Below are positions 52,270 through 60,651 of a stretch of DNA of 64,000 nt, one piece after another (the first letter of the stretch is position 1; each line of letters opens with the position of its first letter). Made by a program: the position numbers and the translations under genes. The stretch is from Nitrospira sp. (GTDB lineage: Bacteria > Nitrospirota > Nitrospiria > Nitrospirales > Nitrospiraceae). Location of the stretch: positions 310,001-374,000 of the forward strand of contig CP054184.1 of assembly GCA_015709715.1 (NCBI GenBank), in the 5' to 3' direction. The notes beneath the pieces are model-generated. The model saw only the letters and a program-made list of their open reading frames with translations. It was not told the origin of the DNA and made no database searches.

Positions 52270-52884
52270 CTAAATCGTATGGGCTTCCAGAAAAACGGCC
52301 TTCGAAAGTTTGGCAAAAAACTGCTGATAAATTTCCGGGTCACGGATCATTTCCATCGTCTGTTCTCCGGGCGGAATGTAATTACGGTCGGCCTGCCCGT
52401 CTCCCTTCCAGACGACCCGATAGAATATGATCCGAACCTCCTGCCTGGCCCCCTCGTGGTTCAACGGGCGGGCTACGAGGGCGGCGGCGATCTTCTGGTG
52501 CAGATCCACCGGCATCACCACATGGCCCATCGAGAGCAACCAGGTCAACACCCGGCCGATATCCTGTCCGTACTCGCGCGCACTCCGCTCCTTGGCCGCC
52601 CGCAGGAAGCCGACTTCGCGCACGCTTTCTTCGATCTGGAAGCCGAGGTCCTGGAGTGCGGCGGCCGACGCAGACAGCAGTTCTTGTTGGTTCGAGGTCT
52701 CGAAAAAGCGTGTCTGCATCGCTCGATGGGCGCTGCTTTCCGGCGCCAGTTGAAACAGCTCCGCCGGTTGCGTGTGCGGCACGCAGCCGGCAATGGACAG
52801 GGCGAAGGCGAACGATGCCGCCGCCACGAGACCGACAGCGACACGACGACCGAATGCAGAGGGGAGGCTAGAACTGAGTGGCAT
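52270..52884 (-). CDS. Lipoprotein, member C of the three-paralogue set
   Basis: 204 residues, ATG at 52884 inside the BamE-like gene's last codons (17-bp overlap). Signal FGRRVAVGLVAAASFAFALS then IAGC. Mature part: RAMQTRFFETSNQQELLSAS, AAALQDLGFQIEESVREVGF and a longer middle with LLSMGHVVMPVDLHQKIAAA, ending IYQQFFAKLSKAVFLEAHTI. The gene is clearly homologous to members A and B at both ends; the middle has diverged. A TTG at 52893 is an alternative start. Operon with the BamE-like gene upstream. Confidence 0.82.
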   Translation of the reverse strand: MPLSSSLPSAFGRRVAVGLVAAASFAFALSIAGCVPHTQPAELFQLAPESSAHRAMQTRFFETSNQQELLSASAAALQDLGFQIEESVREVGFLRAAKERSAREYGQDIGRVLTWLLSMGHVVMPVDLHQKIAAALVARPLNHEGARQEVRIIFYRVVWKGDGQADRNYIPPGEQTMEMIRDPEIYQQFFAKLSKAVFLEAHTI

Positions 52885-53278
52885 TGTAGGCAAAGTCGCG
52901 GACCTTCTTTTCCTCGTCGTATTTGATGATGATCGTCAGGGTCCGTTGGCGCTGGGAGCTGGACCGATCGCTCGAATTCGTGCCGAGAATGATCAGGCCG
53001 GCGTAGGACGAGCTGGCCGTGTCCACTCGATCGGTCGACACCTTGTCATAGATCCACACCTCCCGACGCTTGTCATCGGTCGTCACGATATTCGGCGATC
53101 CCAGCAGCTCCGCCACTTGCGCGGCGGACATCCCCACCTTCACTTCGCCTTGCACGCGACCGACCGTCAACCGATCTTCCTTGATCTCTGCCTGTTTGCC
53201 GCCGCAGGCGGACAACCCCAGCACCGCACACAAGCCCAACACGACACCAGCCGCAATCCGTTTGTTCGTGGCCTTCAT
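52868..53278 (-). CDS. BamE/SmpA-OmlA-like lipoprotein
   Basis: 136 residues: MKATNKRIAAGVVLGLCAVL then GLSACGG is a lipoprotein signal. The mature part has EVKVGMSAAQVAELLGSPNI and REVWIYDKVS, the SmpA/OmlA (BamE) signature of GMxxxQVxxLLGxP followed by the W-x-Y strand, so it adopts the two-layer alpha/beta BLIP-like fold. BamE stabilises the outer-membrane assembly machine, but these small paralogues often have other partners. AAGGGAGA precedes the ATG at 53278. It heads the four-lipoprotein operon and is divergent from the PPOX gene, with the shared promoter region between. Confidence 0.85.
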   Translation of the reverse strand: MKATNKRIAAGVVLGLCAVLGLSACGGKQAEIKEDRLTVGRVQGEVKVGMSAAQVAELLGSPNIVTTDDKRREVWIYDKVSTDRVDTASSSYAGLIILGTNSSDRSSSQRQRTLTIIIKYDEEKKVRDFAYNATQF

Positions 53279-53384
53279 CTGGTCTCCCTTCTTCTGCTTG
53301 TCCGGTGGAGCGACTCCACCCGCGCCCCATGTTACCCTGTTCGCCCTCAGGGCGCAAAGATTGCCCTCTCCACGCAGGTCATGG

Positions 53385-53413
53385 TTGGACAATTACCTGT
53401 CGACAGTTACAAT
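53385..53413 (+). promoter_or_regulatory. Sigma-70 promoter of the PPOX-like gene
   Basis: TTGGAC (53385-53390), 17-bp spacer, TACAAT (53408-53413). Predicted start near 53420; AGGAGGAG lies before the ATG at 53435. Confidence 0.7.
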
Positions 53414-53434
53414 GCAGGCACCAGGAGGAGACCC

Positions 53435-53947
53435 ATGTCGACAACGGAATCCATGTCAGTGGAAGCAGTTCAAGCAGCCTGGGCCTCGTTGCTAGAGCGC
53501 GTACGCATCGGCGTGTTGTTGACCATGCGACAGGGGCACCCTTTCGGCTCCCATGTCCCTTTTCTGCTCGGGGAGGACTGGTCCCGTGTCTACGTGCACC
53601 TCAGCCGCCTGGCGTTGCACACCCAACACCTGTTGGACGACCCGCGCGTCAGCCTGTTCATTGCGGAGGCGGATGAACCGGGCAGGAATCCCCTGGCCCT
53701 GCAACGCATGAACCTCCGAGGAACAGCGGCGATCCTCTCCAAGAGCGACCCCGCGTACGACGACGTGCAGCAGCGCTATCTCGCCAAGTTTCCCCAATCA
53801 CGGATGCTGTTCGGCTTCGCAGACTTCGCCCTCTGGACATTTCAAATGAGCGAAGCGCATCTCGTCCTTGGTTTCGGCCAAGCCTATCAAGCCTTCGCCG
53901 CCGCACCGGGACAATGGATTCACCAGAAGCCTGCTAAACAATCCTGA
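53435..53947 (+). CDS. Pyridoxamine 5'-phosphate oxidase-fold (FMN-binding) protein
   Basis: 170 residues: WASLLERVRIGVLLTMRQGH, PFGSHVPFLLGEDWSRVYVH, LSRLALHTQHLLDDPRVSLF and LQRMNLRGTAAILSKSDPAY, FGFADFALWTFQMSEAHLVL. This is the split-barrel flavin fold of the HugZ/PPOX-related family, which covers haem-degrading HugZ and flavin reductase-like proteins. The C-terminal haem-binding extension of HugZ is absent, so a specific reaction cannot be assigned. AGGAGGAGA sits before the ATG. It is divergent from the BamE-like lipoprotein gene and 121 bp before the VanZ-like gene. Confidence 0.9.
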   Translation: MSTTESMSVEAVQAAWASLLERVRIGVLLTMRQGHPFGSHVPFLLGEDWSRVYVHLSRLALHTQHLLDDPRVSLFIAEADEPGRNPLALQRMNLRGTAAILSKSDPAYDDVQQRYLAKFPQSRMLFGFADFALWTFQMSEAHLVLGFGQAYQAFAAAPGQWIHQKPAKQS

Positions 53948-54067
53948 GCCGTTCCGGCTCAGCCCCTCGAAAGCAGGAGTGTCTCGACCGAAGGCACGAT
54001 GGTACCGCCGCGACGCAGGCCGTACTCTGCGCGCTGTTGCGCGAGCCCATCGAAAGGGACATTCATC

Positions 54068-54508
54068 ATGGTCGTCGTTTGCATCGTGATCCTTGGATAC
54101 ATGGTTCTGTTGCTCGGTTTGGCAGTCGCTTCGCCAGGCATCGGCCTCACGGGAGCCCTGCTCGCCCTGGTCCCGGACGACTGGCGGGACTGGGCCCATG
54201 TTCCGGCCTATGGAATATTGGCGTGGTTGGTAATGCAGGGATTTCGACTGCGCGGATGGCCGCTCCCCTATGCCCTGTTGAGCGGTCTCGCTGTCACGGT
54301 GACCTTCGGTTTGTGGACGGAAGTGGCCCAGGGGTCCATCCCTGGACGGGAGGCGTCCCTTCCGGATCTCGCGAAGGACGGCGCAGGCGCTCTCCTTGCC
54401 GCAGTCATGATCGGCTGCCAAACGCTGATCGGACGGCCTGCCGAGATAGCGGGATCGCAAGCAATCGAAGAGTTGTCTCAAACCAGGAAAGGATCACGGG
54501 AACGATGA
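54068..54508 (+). CDS. VanZ-like membrane protein
   Basis: 146 residues with four TM helices: MVVVCIVILGYMVLLLGLAV, then WRDWAHVPAYGILAWLVMQG (the D-W-x-H...Y motif of VanZ-like proteins), LPYALLSGLAVTVTFGLWTE, VAQGSIPGREASLPDLAKDG and a final helix. The loop with P-G-R-x-x-S-x-x-D is the VanZ signature. The original VanZ gives teicoplanin resistance; most members have no known function. The upstream ATG at 53999 has no TM support; ATG at 54068 follows GGGACA. Stop overlaps the next gene by 4 bp (ATGA). Confidence 0.88.
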   Translation: MVVVCIVILGYMVLLLGLAVASPGIGLTGALLALVPDDWRDWAHVPAYGILAWLVMQGFRLRGWPLPYALLSGLAVTVTFGLWTEVAQGSIPGREASLPDLAKDGAGALLAAVMIGCQTLIGRPAEIAGSQAIEELSQTRKGSRER

Positions 54509-54846
54509 GCACGGCCTATCGCGAGCGGGGGAGCAAGCGTCTCCCGGTGCAATGTCCGATCTACTACTCCAATGGAAACTTCCAGACCATCGGCCTCACG
54601 GAAGATTTGACTCCCTTCGGAGGGCGCATTCGCGGCCGCGAGGCGGTCAGCGTGGGCATGGAACTGGTCGTCATTGTCATTCAACCCACCTCCGACCAAG
54701 CCATGCTTATACGGCGCGCCACCGTCAGATGGGCCCAGGGCGCCCATTTCGGCCTTACCTTCTCGGCCGTTCCTCCTCAGTCCGAGTCTGAACTCAAAGC
54801 CATGGCCACGCTTATGCTTCCCGGACTCTGGTCCTGCCTGAATTGA
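54505..54846 (+). CDS. PilZ-domain protein
   Basis: 113 residues, MSTAYRERGSKRLPVQCPIY, with the PilZ elements RxxxR-like start (RERGSKR), LTEDLTPFGGRIRG for the D/NxSxxG loop (here D-x-T-x-x-G-G, so the Ser is replaced by Thr), and VRWAQGAHFGLTFSAV as the closing strands. It is coupled to the VanZ-like gene by a 4-bp overlap. Cyclic di-GMP binding is plausible but the loop variant reduces certainty. A second PilZ protein is at 7886, so the genome uses at least two. Confidence 0.82.
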   Translation: MSTAYRERGSKRLPVQCPIYYSNGNFQTIGLTEDLTPFGGRIRGREAVSVGMELVVIVIQPTSDQAMLIRRATVRWAQGAHFGLTFSAVPPQSESELKAMATLMLPGLWSCLN

Positions 54847-54885
54847 GAGCCGGGCGCGGTGGCACGTCTGCGGACCTTCTTCCGG

Positions 54886-55008
54886 CTACTTCCGGTGCGA
54901 ATGGTCCGCAGGATGCCGCCCTTCCCCGAAGAATAGCTCCATCAGCATGAACATCATCATGAGCAGCGCACCGAGCCCGATCGCTACGGCCCAGTTTTCC
55001 CACGACAT
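54886..55008 (-). CDS. 40-residue membrane microprotein
   Basis: ATG at 55008 with GAGGATC upstream encodes MSWENWAVAIGLGALLMMMF, then MLMELFFGEGRHPADHSHRK and TAG at 54886. One very Met/Leu-rich helix is followed by a His-containing tail (HPADHSHRK), which might bind a metal ion. It lies 58 bp past the 315-aa protein gene on the same strand and is probably cotranscribed. Too short for ordinary ORF finding. Function unknown. Confidence 0.62.
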   Translation of the reverse strand: MSWENWAVAIGLGALLMMMFMLMELFFGEGRHPADHSHRK

Positions 55009-55066
55009 GTTCGATCCTCCTCGGCATGACCCTGGGAACCGCAGGTCTGTTCCCAGCCTGTCTCCG

Positions 55067-56014
55067 TTATCTCGCTGAGCGGTGCAGATGCAGGAGCGTC
55101 TCAAGTTTCCACAAGGGAATGCTGTCGACCTCGCCCTTCCTGCTGCTCAAGGCCAATCCTCCGATGAACAAGATGATCAGCCCCATGCAGGCCAGGATCA
55201 GGAAGCCGCGAGGCACATCAGGCGAGGCGGTCGAATGCCGCGCGACCACCATCGCTTCAACCGGCTTGCTCTCCATCGAAGCCATCGCCTCCATCGTGCC
55301 CTCGCTTCGGAGAGCGGCTACCGTGGCGCTGGCGAGCTGCACTTGCTCCGCCGCCTTGGCCGCTTCGTAACGATCCTGCGCCTGAATGACTTGGACGAAC
55401 GCGCGGCCGAGTCGTTCCTGAATCGCCGCCGTCATTCGATCCTCTTCCTGCACGGCTTCCACGATCGACCGTCCTAGTGCGGGCTGCCTCATCGCCTCAA
55501 ACTGGTCATGCATGCGCTGGCCGGTCAGCTCGGCCGTGCGGATCAGATTGGCATTAAAGTCGCTCGCATAATGGTCCGCCGAGAGAATGCCGCTGCCGAT
55601 CCCACGACGCGTGTGGTTGACGATGGTCTTCCCCATGACGTACTGCACGCGCGCGCCATGGTCGACTTCCTGGCCCAGAGCGGTCAACTCCGCCAACACC
55701 AAAGGGCTCATGAGTGTGGTTTCCGACAGTTGGTACTCAGTGATGGCGTGGTTCAGCTCGGCAGCGGCAACCGAAATCGCCTGATGGGCCTCTCGATCCA
55801 CCCTGGCGTCGGCCACGATGGCCCGCCCTAAGGTCGGTTGCAGATACTCCATCCCATTGCCGACCTCCACAGCGGACGGAGCGGCAACGGAAATCGAGAC
55901 CGACGGAGCGTGCCAAAATCCATCGGCGGCGGTCACCAACAGATACCCCCCGAACAGAGTGGCGACCAATCCGATGGCCGCCATGACATCGACGAGATCG
56001 TATTTTCGTCCCAT
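55067..56014 (-). CDS. Two-TM protein with internal LGRxIV repeats
   Basis: 315 residues: TM1 about 11-30 (AAIGLVATLFGGYLLVTAAD) and TM2 about 272-292 (LILACMGLIILFIGGLALSS) enclose a periplasmic helical domain of about 240 residues. Within it a motif recurs: QPTLGRAIVADARVD, VMGKTIVNHTRRGIG, QPALGRSIVEAVQEED and RLGRAFVQVIQAQDR, i.e. a repeated LGRxIV/F helix cap. No family recognised. GGAGGGTG precedes the ATG at 56014. A 40-aa gene lies downstream on the same strand. Possible scaffold or sensor at the inner membrane. Confidence 0.7.
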   Translation of the reverse strand: MGRKYDLVDVMAAIGLVATLFGGYLLVTAADGFWHAPSVSISVAAPSAVEVGNGMEYLQPTLGRAIVADARVDREAHQAISVAAAELNHAITEYQLSETTLMSPLVLAELTALGQEVDHGARVQYVMGKTIVNHTRRGIGSGILSADHYASDFNANLIRTAELTGQRMHDQFEAMRQPALGRSIVEAVQEEDRMTAAIQERLGRAFVQVIQAQDRYEAAKAAEQVQLASATVAALRSEGTMEAMASMESKPVEAMVVARHSTASPDVPRGFLILACMGLIILFIGGLALSSRKGEVDSIPLWKLETLLHLHRSAR

Positions 56015-56422
56015 GGCACCCTCCTTGATGGAGTATGGTTATTCGTCACGAGGGAAACGTGCGAACCGTGCGTTGACACAAGAGACGACATACAGACACC
56101 GAAGTCTTTCCATGGAGCGTCCCTCCTTGGTTGTGTTCGAAACGATCAGTAGACGGCCGGAATGAAGAGTCGAGCGGGAGAAAGGGGCAGACCCGGCTTG
56201 GTCACAGCAGCTGGTCTCTTCATGACACAAGACCATAGCACCACCAAGTGTACGTGGTATGACCTTCTTTGATCAGTGTACGCCGCTCAAAAAATGCGGT
56301 CAATACGGTGAAAAGCGAGGCGGGGCGCGGCCTCGCAGTCGCCCGATCCTACATGGCCCTGGATGAAAGAATGCGCCTTGGCCCTACCACTCTTCACATA
56401 AAAGTTTGTACTATGCGCGCCC
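56015..56422. other. Intergenic region between the repeat protein and P450 genes
   Basis: About 400 bp with no gene. It should contain divergent promoters. A TACTAT hexamer at 56409-56414 lies 8 bp before the P450 ATG and no Shine-Dalgarno is seen, suggesting a leaderless start or one not recognised. Confidence 0.5.
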
Positions 56423-57805
56423 ATGCACGACGTCGGTCTCACCAAGCCCTTCAACCTGACCGATGTTCCGAGAGGCCTGCCCCTCTTCGGCCACCTGTGG
56501 GCGTTCAAGCAGCGGCCGCTGGGGATGATGACGGAATGGTGGCAGCAGCAGGGCGATGCACTCCGCTTTCGGCTTGGGCCCACGTCCCTGTACCTCTTCA
56601 GCCATCCCGACCTGGCCGAGGAGGTGCTCGTCCAGCAATCCGACCGGTTCGTGAAGGTCTACGAGCACGGGCGCCCCACCGGCCTCGCGCTGGTCCTGGG
56701 TAACGGACTGGTGACCAGTTCCGGAGAAGTGTGGAAGCGACACCGACGCATCATTCAGCCTGTTTTTCACCGCCACCGCATGGCGGCGGTGGCCGATCGG
56801 ATGGTGCAGGTCGGGGAGCAGCGGCTCGCCGACTGGGCGGCCCGAGAGGAACAACCGGTCGATATCGCGGTGGAAATGATGCAGCTGGCTCTGGAAGTGA
56901 TTTCACAGACGATGTTTCACACCAGCGTAGCGACCCACACCGACCAAATCAGCCATGCGCTGCGCGTGAGCTTGAAGTATGCATTCGACTCATTCCACAA
57001 CCCGCTCCAACTCCCCCTTTGGCTGCCGACCCCGCGCAATCGTGCATTTCATGCCGCCATCCGATTCCTCGACCAATTGATCTATGGTTTGCTCGCTGAA
57101 CGGCGTCGAAGCGGGGCAACGCATGACGATCTCCTGGACTTACTCCTCCGGGCTCGCGACGAGGAGACCGACGCCAGGCTCAGCGATCGGGAGCTGCGGG
57201 ATGAAGCACTGACGATCTTCGCCGCCGGACACGAGACCACTGCCAATGCGCTCGCCTGGACCTGGTACCTGCTCGCGACTCACCCCGCGGCAAAGGCACG
57301 CTTCCACGAGGAAGTGGACCGCGTGCTGCAAGGGCGACTGCCGACCGCTGACGACCTCCCTTCCCTCGCCTACACCCGCGCCGTCTTCGACGAATCGCTC
57401 CGGCTGTATCCGCCGGTCCCCGCGGTCCAACGCAAGGCGGCGACGGCGACGTCAGTCTGCGGCCTGCCTCTCCCGGCGGGCGCCGTGGTCCTCGTCTGCA
57501 CGTACAACCTCCACCGACATCCGGCCTTTTGGCAGGCCCCCAACCGATTCATGCCGGAACGATGGTTGGATGGCACACGACCGCCTGTCCGCGGCGCCTA
57601 CCTCCCATTCGGTGCCGGGCCGCGGGCCTGCGTGGGAACGCACTTTGCGACGGTGGAAGCGCAACTGTTGTTGGCGCTGATCGGGCGCCGCTACGATCCT
57701 CAACTGGCGCAGGAGCACGTTGAGCCGGACGTCATGGTGACGTTACGGCCGAAAAACGGCATTCGCATGTGGCTCCGACCGAGGCGCGTTGGCCGCCCCG
57801 GTTGA
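56423..57805 (+). CDS. Cytochrome P450 (soluble)
   Basis: 460-aa haem monooxygenase without a membrane anchor, so soluble. Seen: I-helix FAAGHETTANALAWTWYLLA (A-G-x-[DE]-T-T, here AGHETT), ExxR in FDESLRLYPPVPAVQRKA, the PERW region FMPERWLDGTRPP and the haem loop LPFGAGPRACVGTHFATVEA with the cysteine ligand. The N-terminal PRGLPLFGHLWAFKQRPLGM resembles fatty-acid or terpene-type P450s. It needs an external electron donor; no ferredoxin or reductase gene is in the window. It lies 33 bp before lnt in the same direction, an unusual partner. Substrate unknown. Confidence 0.95.
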   Translation: MHDVGLTKPFNLTDVPRGLPLFGHLWAFKQRPLGMMTEWWQQQGDALRFRLGPTSLYLFSHPDLAEEVLVQQSDRFVKVYEHGRPTGLALVLGNGLVTSSGEVWKRHRRIIQPVFHRHRMAAVADRMVQVGEQRLADWAAREEQPVDIAVEMMQLALEVISQTMFHTSVATHTDQISHALRVSLKYAFDSFHNPLQLPLWLPTPRNRAFHAAIRFLDQLIYGLLAERRRSGATHDDLLDLLLRARDEETDARLSDRELRDEALTIFAAGHETTANALAWTWYLLATHPAAKARFHEEVDRVLQGRLPTADDLPSLAYTRAVFDESLRLYPPVPAVQRKAATATSVCGLPLPAGAVVLVCTYNLHRHPAFWQAPNRFMPERWLDGTRPPVRGAYLPFGAGPRACVGTHFATVEAQLLLALIGRRYDPQLAQEHVEPDVMVTLRPKNGIRMWLRPRRVGRPG

Positions 57806-57838
57806 ATCCATTCGGGTCTTTGGTTAAGTTACCGGTTG

Positions 57839-59473
57839 ATGACCATCTCCCGCGCACGCCTCATCCTCCTTGCCTGCGCGAGCGGTTTTCTTTATCCACT
57901 TTCGTTCCCCGCGTTCGATCTCGGCGCGCTCGCCTGGCTGGCCCTGGTTCCCCTTCACCTCGCCGTCGAATATGTCTCGCCCGGCCGCGCCTTTCGGCTG
58001 GGCTGGATCGCCGGAACCCTGGCCTTCACGGGCTCGATGTTCTGGGTCATCACGGCCATGAACCTCTACGGGAAGGTGCCGCTGCCCATCGCCATCCTGG
58101 TCATGTTGTTGCTCACCGTCTACCTGGGCCTCTATCTGGCGATCTATGCAGCGGGACTCTGCTGGATCAGGTCGGCCTTCCCCACGTTGGGATTCCTGCC
58201 CGCCCCGTTCCTGTGGGTCAGCTTGGAACTGATTCGCACCTACGTCCTCACCGGCCTCCCGTGGGTGCTCTTCGGCTATTCGCAATACCAGACGCTCTCC
58301 ATCATTCAGTTGGCGGACCACTTCGGCGTGTACGGGGTCTCGTTCCTCTTGGTCTTGGTGAACGCGGCGCTCGCGGAAACCATTCTGTGGAGCATCAAGG
58401 CCTATCGGGGGTTCCAACGCCATTCGTTTCCCTGGCCGTCCGCCGCCGCCGCCGTCGCAGGCGTCGGCATGGCGCTCTTTTACGGTGTCACCCTGCTCTC
58501 CGCCGCCGACCAGGTGCCGGTGCGCACCCTTTCCGTGGGGGTGGTGCAACCGAACGTCGAGCAGGCCCAGAAGTGGGACGTGGCGTTCCGGCAGGAAACC
58601 ATGGGGCGATTCGCACGCCTGACGGCCGACCTGGGACCCGACGTGGATCTCATCGTCTGGCCTGAGGCCGCCACCCCCTTTGTCTTTGAATTGGAGCCCC
58701 AGTATCGAGCCATCGTAAGCGACATGGCGCAACAGGCCGATGCGCCGCTGCTCTTCGGCAGCCCAGCCCTGCGGCGGTACCCCGATGGTCGACCGTTTCT
58801 GCTGAACAGCGCGTACCTGCTCGCGACGGAGGGCCAAATCCTCGGCCGCTACGACAAACAACACCTCGTGCCCTTCGGCGAATACATCCCCTTTCACAAT
58901 TCCCTCCTCTTCTTTTTGGACAAACTAGTGGAGGGGATCGGGGACTTCGAGGCCGGGCCGGGACCGACTCTTCTGATGTTCAAGCCACGGGAAAAGGTGC
59001 CTCCCATGGCGGCCGCCGCCACCGCGCCGGACTTTCATGTAAAGTTCGGCGTCGTGATCTGTTACGAGGTGATCTTCCCCAACTTGGTGCGGCAATTCGC
59101 GGCGAACGGTGCGGATTTCATGGTCACCGTCACCAACGACGCTTGGTTCGGCCCCTCCTCGGCACCCTACCAACATTTCGGCATGGTGGTGCTGCGCGCG
59201 GTGGAAAATCGCATGGCCTTCGCGCGGGCCGCGAATACCGGCATCTCGGGGTTTATCGATCCCTACGGTCGCGTGACGCAACAATCGTCCATCTTCACGC
59301 AGACGGCGCTCAAGGACACGATCATGCTCAGCCCCCAACGAACCTTTTACGCGCAATACGGTGATCTCTTCGCGTACGGCTGTGTTATACTCACCGCACT
59401 TTTGTACCTGACCGGGTACTTCTCGCAGAACACAGAACCTGCCGGTGGCTCCCCAGCCGGTCGACCAGCCTGA
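57839..59473 (+). CDS. lnt: Apolipoprotein N-acyltransferase Lnt
   Basis: 544-aa inner-membrane enzyme that N-acylates the N-terminal Cys of mature lipoproteins. About six N-terminal TM helices, then the periplasmic nitrilase domain with the catalytic triad: Glu in [11 protein letters not shown], Lys in [14 protein letters not shown] and Cys in [17 protein letters not shown], and [17 protein letters not shown] with [20 protein letters not shown] after it. ATG at 57839 is preferred over the TTG three bases earlier. With Lgt (31169) and the Lol genes (62136 on) it forms the lipoprotein pathway of this genome. Tail is Gly/Ser/Pro-rich and lacks function. Confidence 0.96.
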   Translation: MTISRARLILLACASGFLYPLSFPAFDLGALAWLALVPLHLAVEYVSPGRAFRLGWIAGTLAFTGSMFWVITAMNLYGKVPLPIAILVMLLLTVYLGLYLAIYAAGLCWIRSAFPTLGFLPAPFLWVSLELIRTYVLTGLPWVLFGYSQYQTLSIIQLADHFGVYGVSFLLVLVNAALAETILWSIKAYRGFQRHSFPWPSAAAAVAGVGMALFYGVTLLSAADQVPVRTLSVGVVQPNVEQAQKWDVAFRQETMGRFARLTADLGPDVDLIVWPEAATPFVFELEPQYRAIVSDMAQQADAPLLFGSPALRRYPDGRPFLLNSAYLLATEGQILGRYDKQHLVPFGEYIPFHNSLLFFLDKLVEGIGDFEAGPGPTLLMFKPREKVPPMAAAATAPDFHVKFGVVICYEVIFPNLVRQFAANGADFMVTVTNDAWFGPSSAPYQHFGMVVLRAVENRMAFARAANTGISGFIDPYGRVTQQSSIFTQTALKDTIMLSPQRTFYAQYGDLFAYGCVILTALLYLTGYFSQNTEPAGGSPAGRPA

Positions 59474-59489
59474 GAGGAAAGGAACAGCC

Positions 59490-60633
59490 ATGTTGGATGA
59501 TGCCCGTGCCCGTGTGCGCGCCCTTGCGGAACAACTCGCCGAACTACGGGGGCATCTTTGACCTGGCTCGGATGACGGCTGAGCTCAACGATCTCGACGC
59601 AAAAACCGCCGAACCGGATTTCTGGAAAAACACACAGGCTGCCGCCAAGGTGAACCGCCGTAAGGCCACGCTCGACCGCGAGTTGACTCGTTGGCGAGAG
59701 ACGGAACGCCGTCAGGTCGACCTCGAAGCGATGTTGGAGCTGGCCCTGGAATCGGCAGACCCCGGCCTCGAACAGGAACTGGCGAGCGAACTCGATCAAT
59801 TCGAAAAGGCCGTCGCCCAGCTGCGCATCGAATTCCTGTTCTCGGGAGAGCTGGACGGTAATAATGCCATCTTTTCCGTCCACCCCGGTGCCGGAGGCAC
59901 GGAATCGCAAGACTGGGCCCAAATGCTGTTGCGCATGTATGTGCGCTGGGCCGAACAAAAGGGCTTCAAGGTCGACACGCTGGATTTCTTGGCCGGTGAC
60001 GAAGCGGGCATCAAGAGCGCCACCCTGTCCGTGACGGGCCCCTACGCCTACGGCTATCTGAAGGCCGAGGCCGGCGTGCATCGTCTCGTCCGGATTTCTC
60101 CCTTCGATGCGAACAAGCGACGCCATACGTCCTTCGCCTCGGTCTTCGTCTACCCCGAGCTCGACGATGACGTGGAAGTGGTGGTGGAGGACAAGGACCT
60201 TCGCGTCGATACCTTCCGTGCCGGCGGCGCAGGGGGACAGAACGTCAACAAGGTGGAGACGGCGATCCGCATCACGCACATTCCCACCGGAATCGTCGTG
60301 CAATGTCAGAATGAACGTTCGCAGCTCCAGAACCGCAACGGCGCCATGAAGATCCTGAAGGCCCGCCTGTTCGAGGTGGAGCAGCGAAAGAAAGAGGCCG
60401 AGTTCAACGCCATCGTCGGTGAAAAAAAGGACATCGCCTGGGGCAGCCAAATCCGGTCCTACGTGTTTCAGCCCTATCAAATGGTGAAGGACCACCGCAC
60501 CGGCTACGAAGTCGGCCAGGTCAACGCGGTGATGGACGGCGAGTTGGACGGCTTCATCGAAGCCTACTTGAAACGCAAACTGACCGGCGGCAAGGCGCCG
60601 GAGGCGGTCGGCGTCAAGGACGACGACCTGTAA
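59490..60633 (+). CDS. prfB: Peptide chain release factor 2 with programmed +1 frameshift
   Basis: RF2 recognises UGA/UAA and triggers peptidyl-tRNA hydrolysis. The ATG at 59490 opens [20 protein letters not shown] then GHL and an in-frame TGA at 59559-59561; a +1 shift at CTT-TGA (59556-59561) joins it to [20 protein letters not shown]. An SD-like GGGGG lies just before the CTTTGA, as in the classical RF2 autoregulation site. SPF (RF2 codon-recognition motif, in [12 protein letters not shown]) and GGQ in [15 protein letters not shown] are present. The product is about 380 aa. The predicted annotation as a shorter ORF from 59497 would miss the first residues. GAGAGGAAAGGA precedes the ATG. 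Confidence 0.96.
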
Positions 60634-60651
60634 CGACGAGAGACCCCTACG

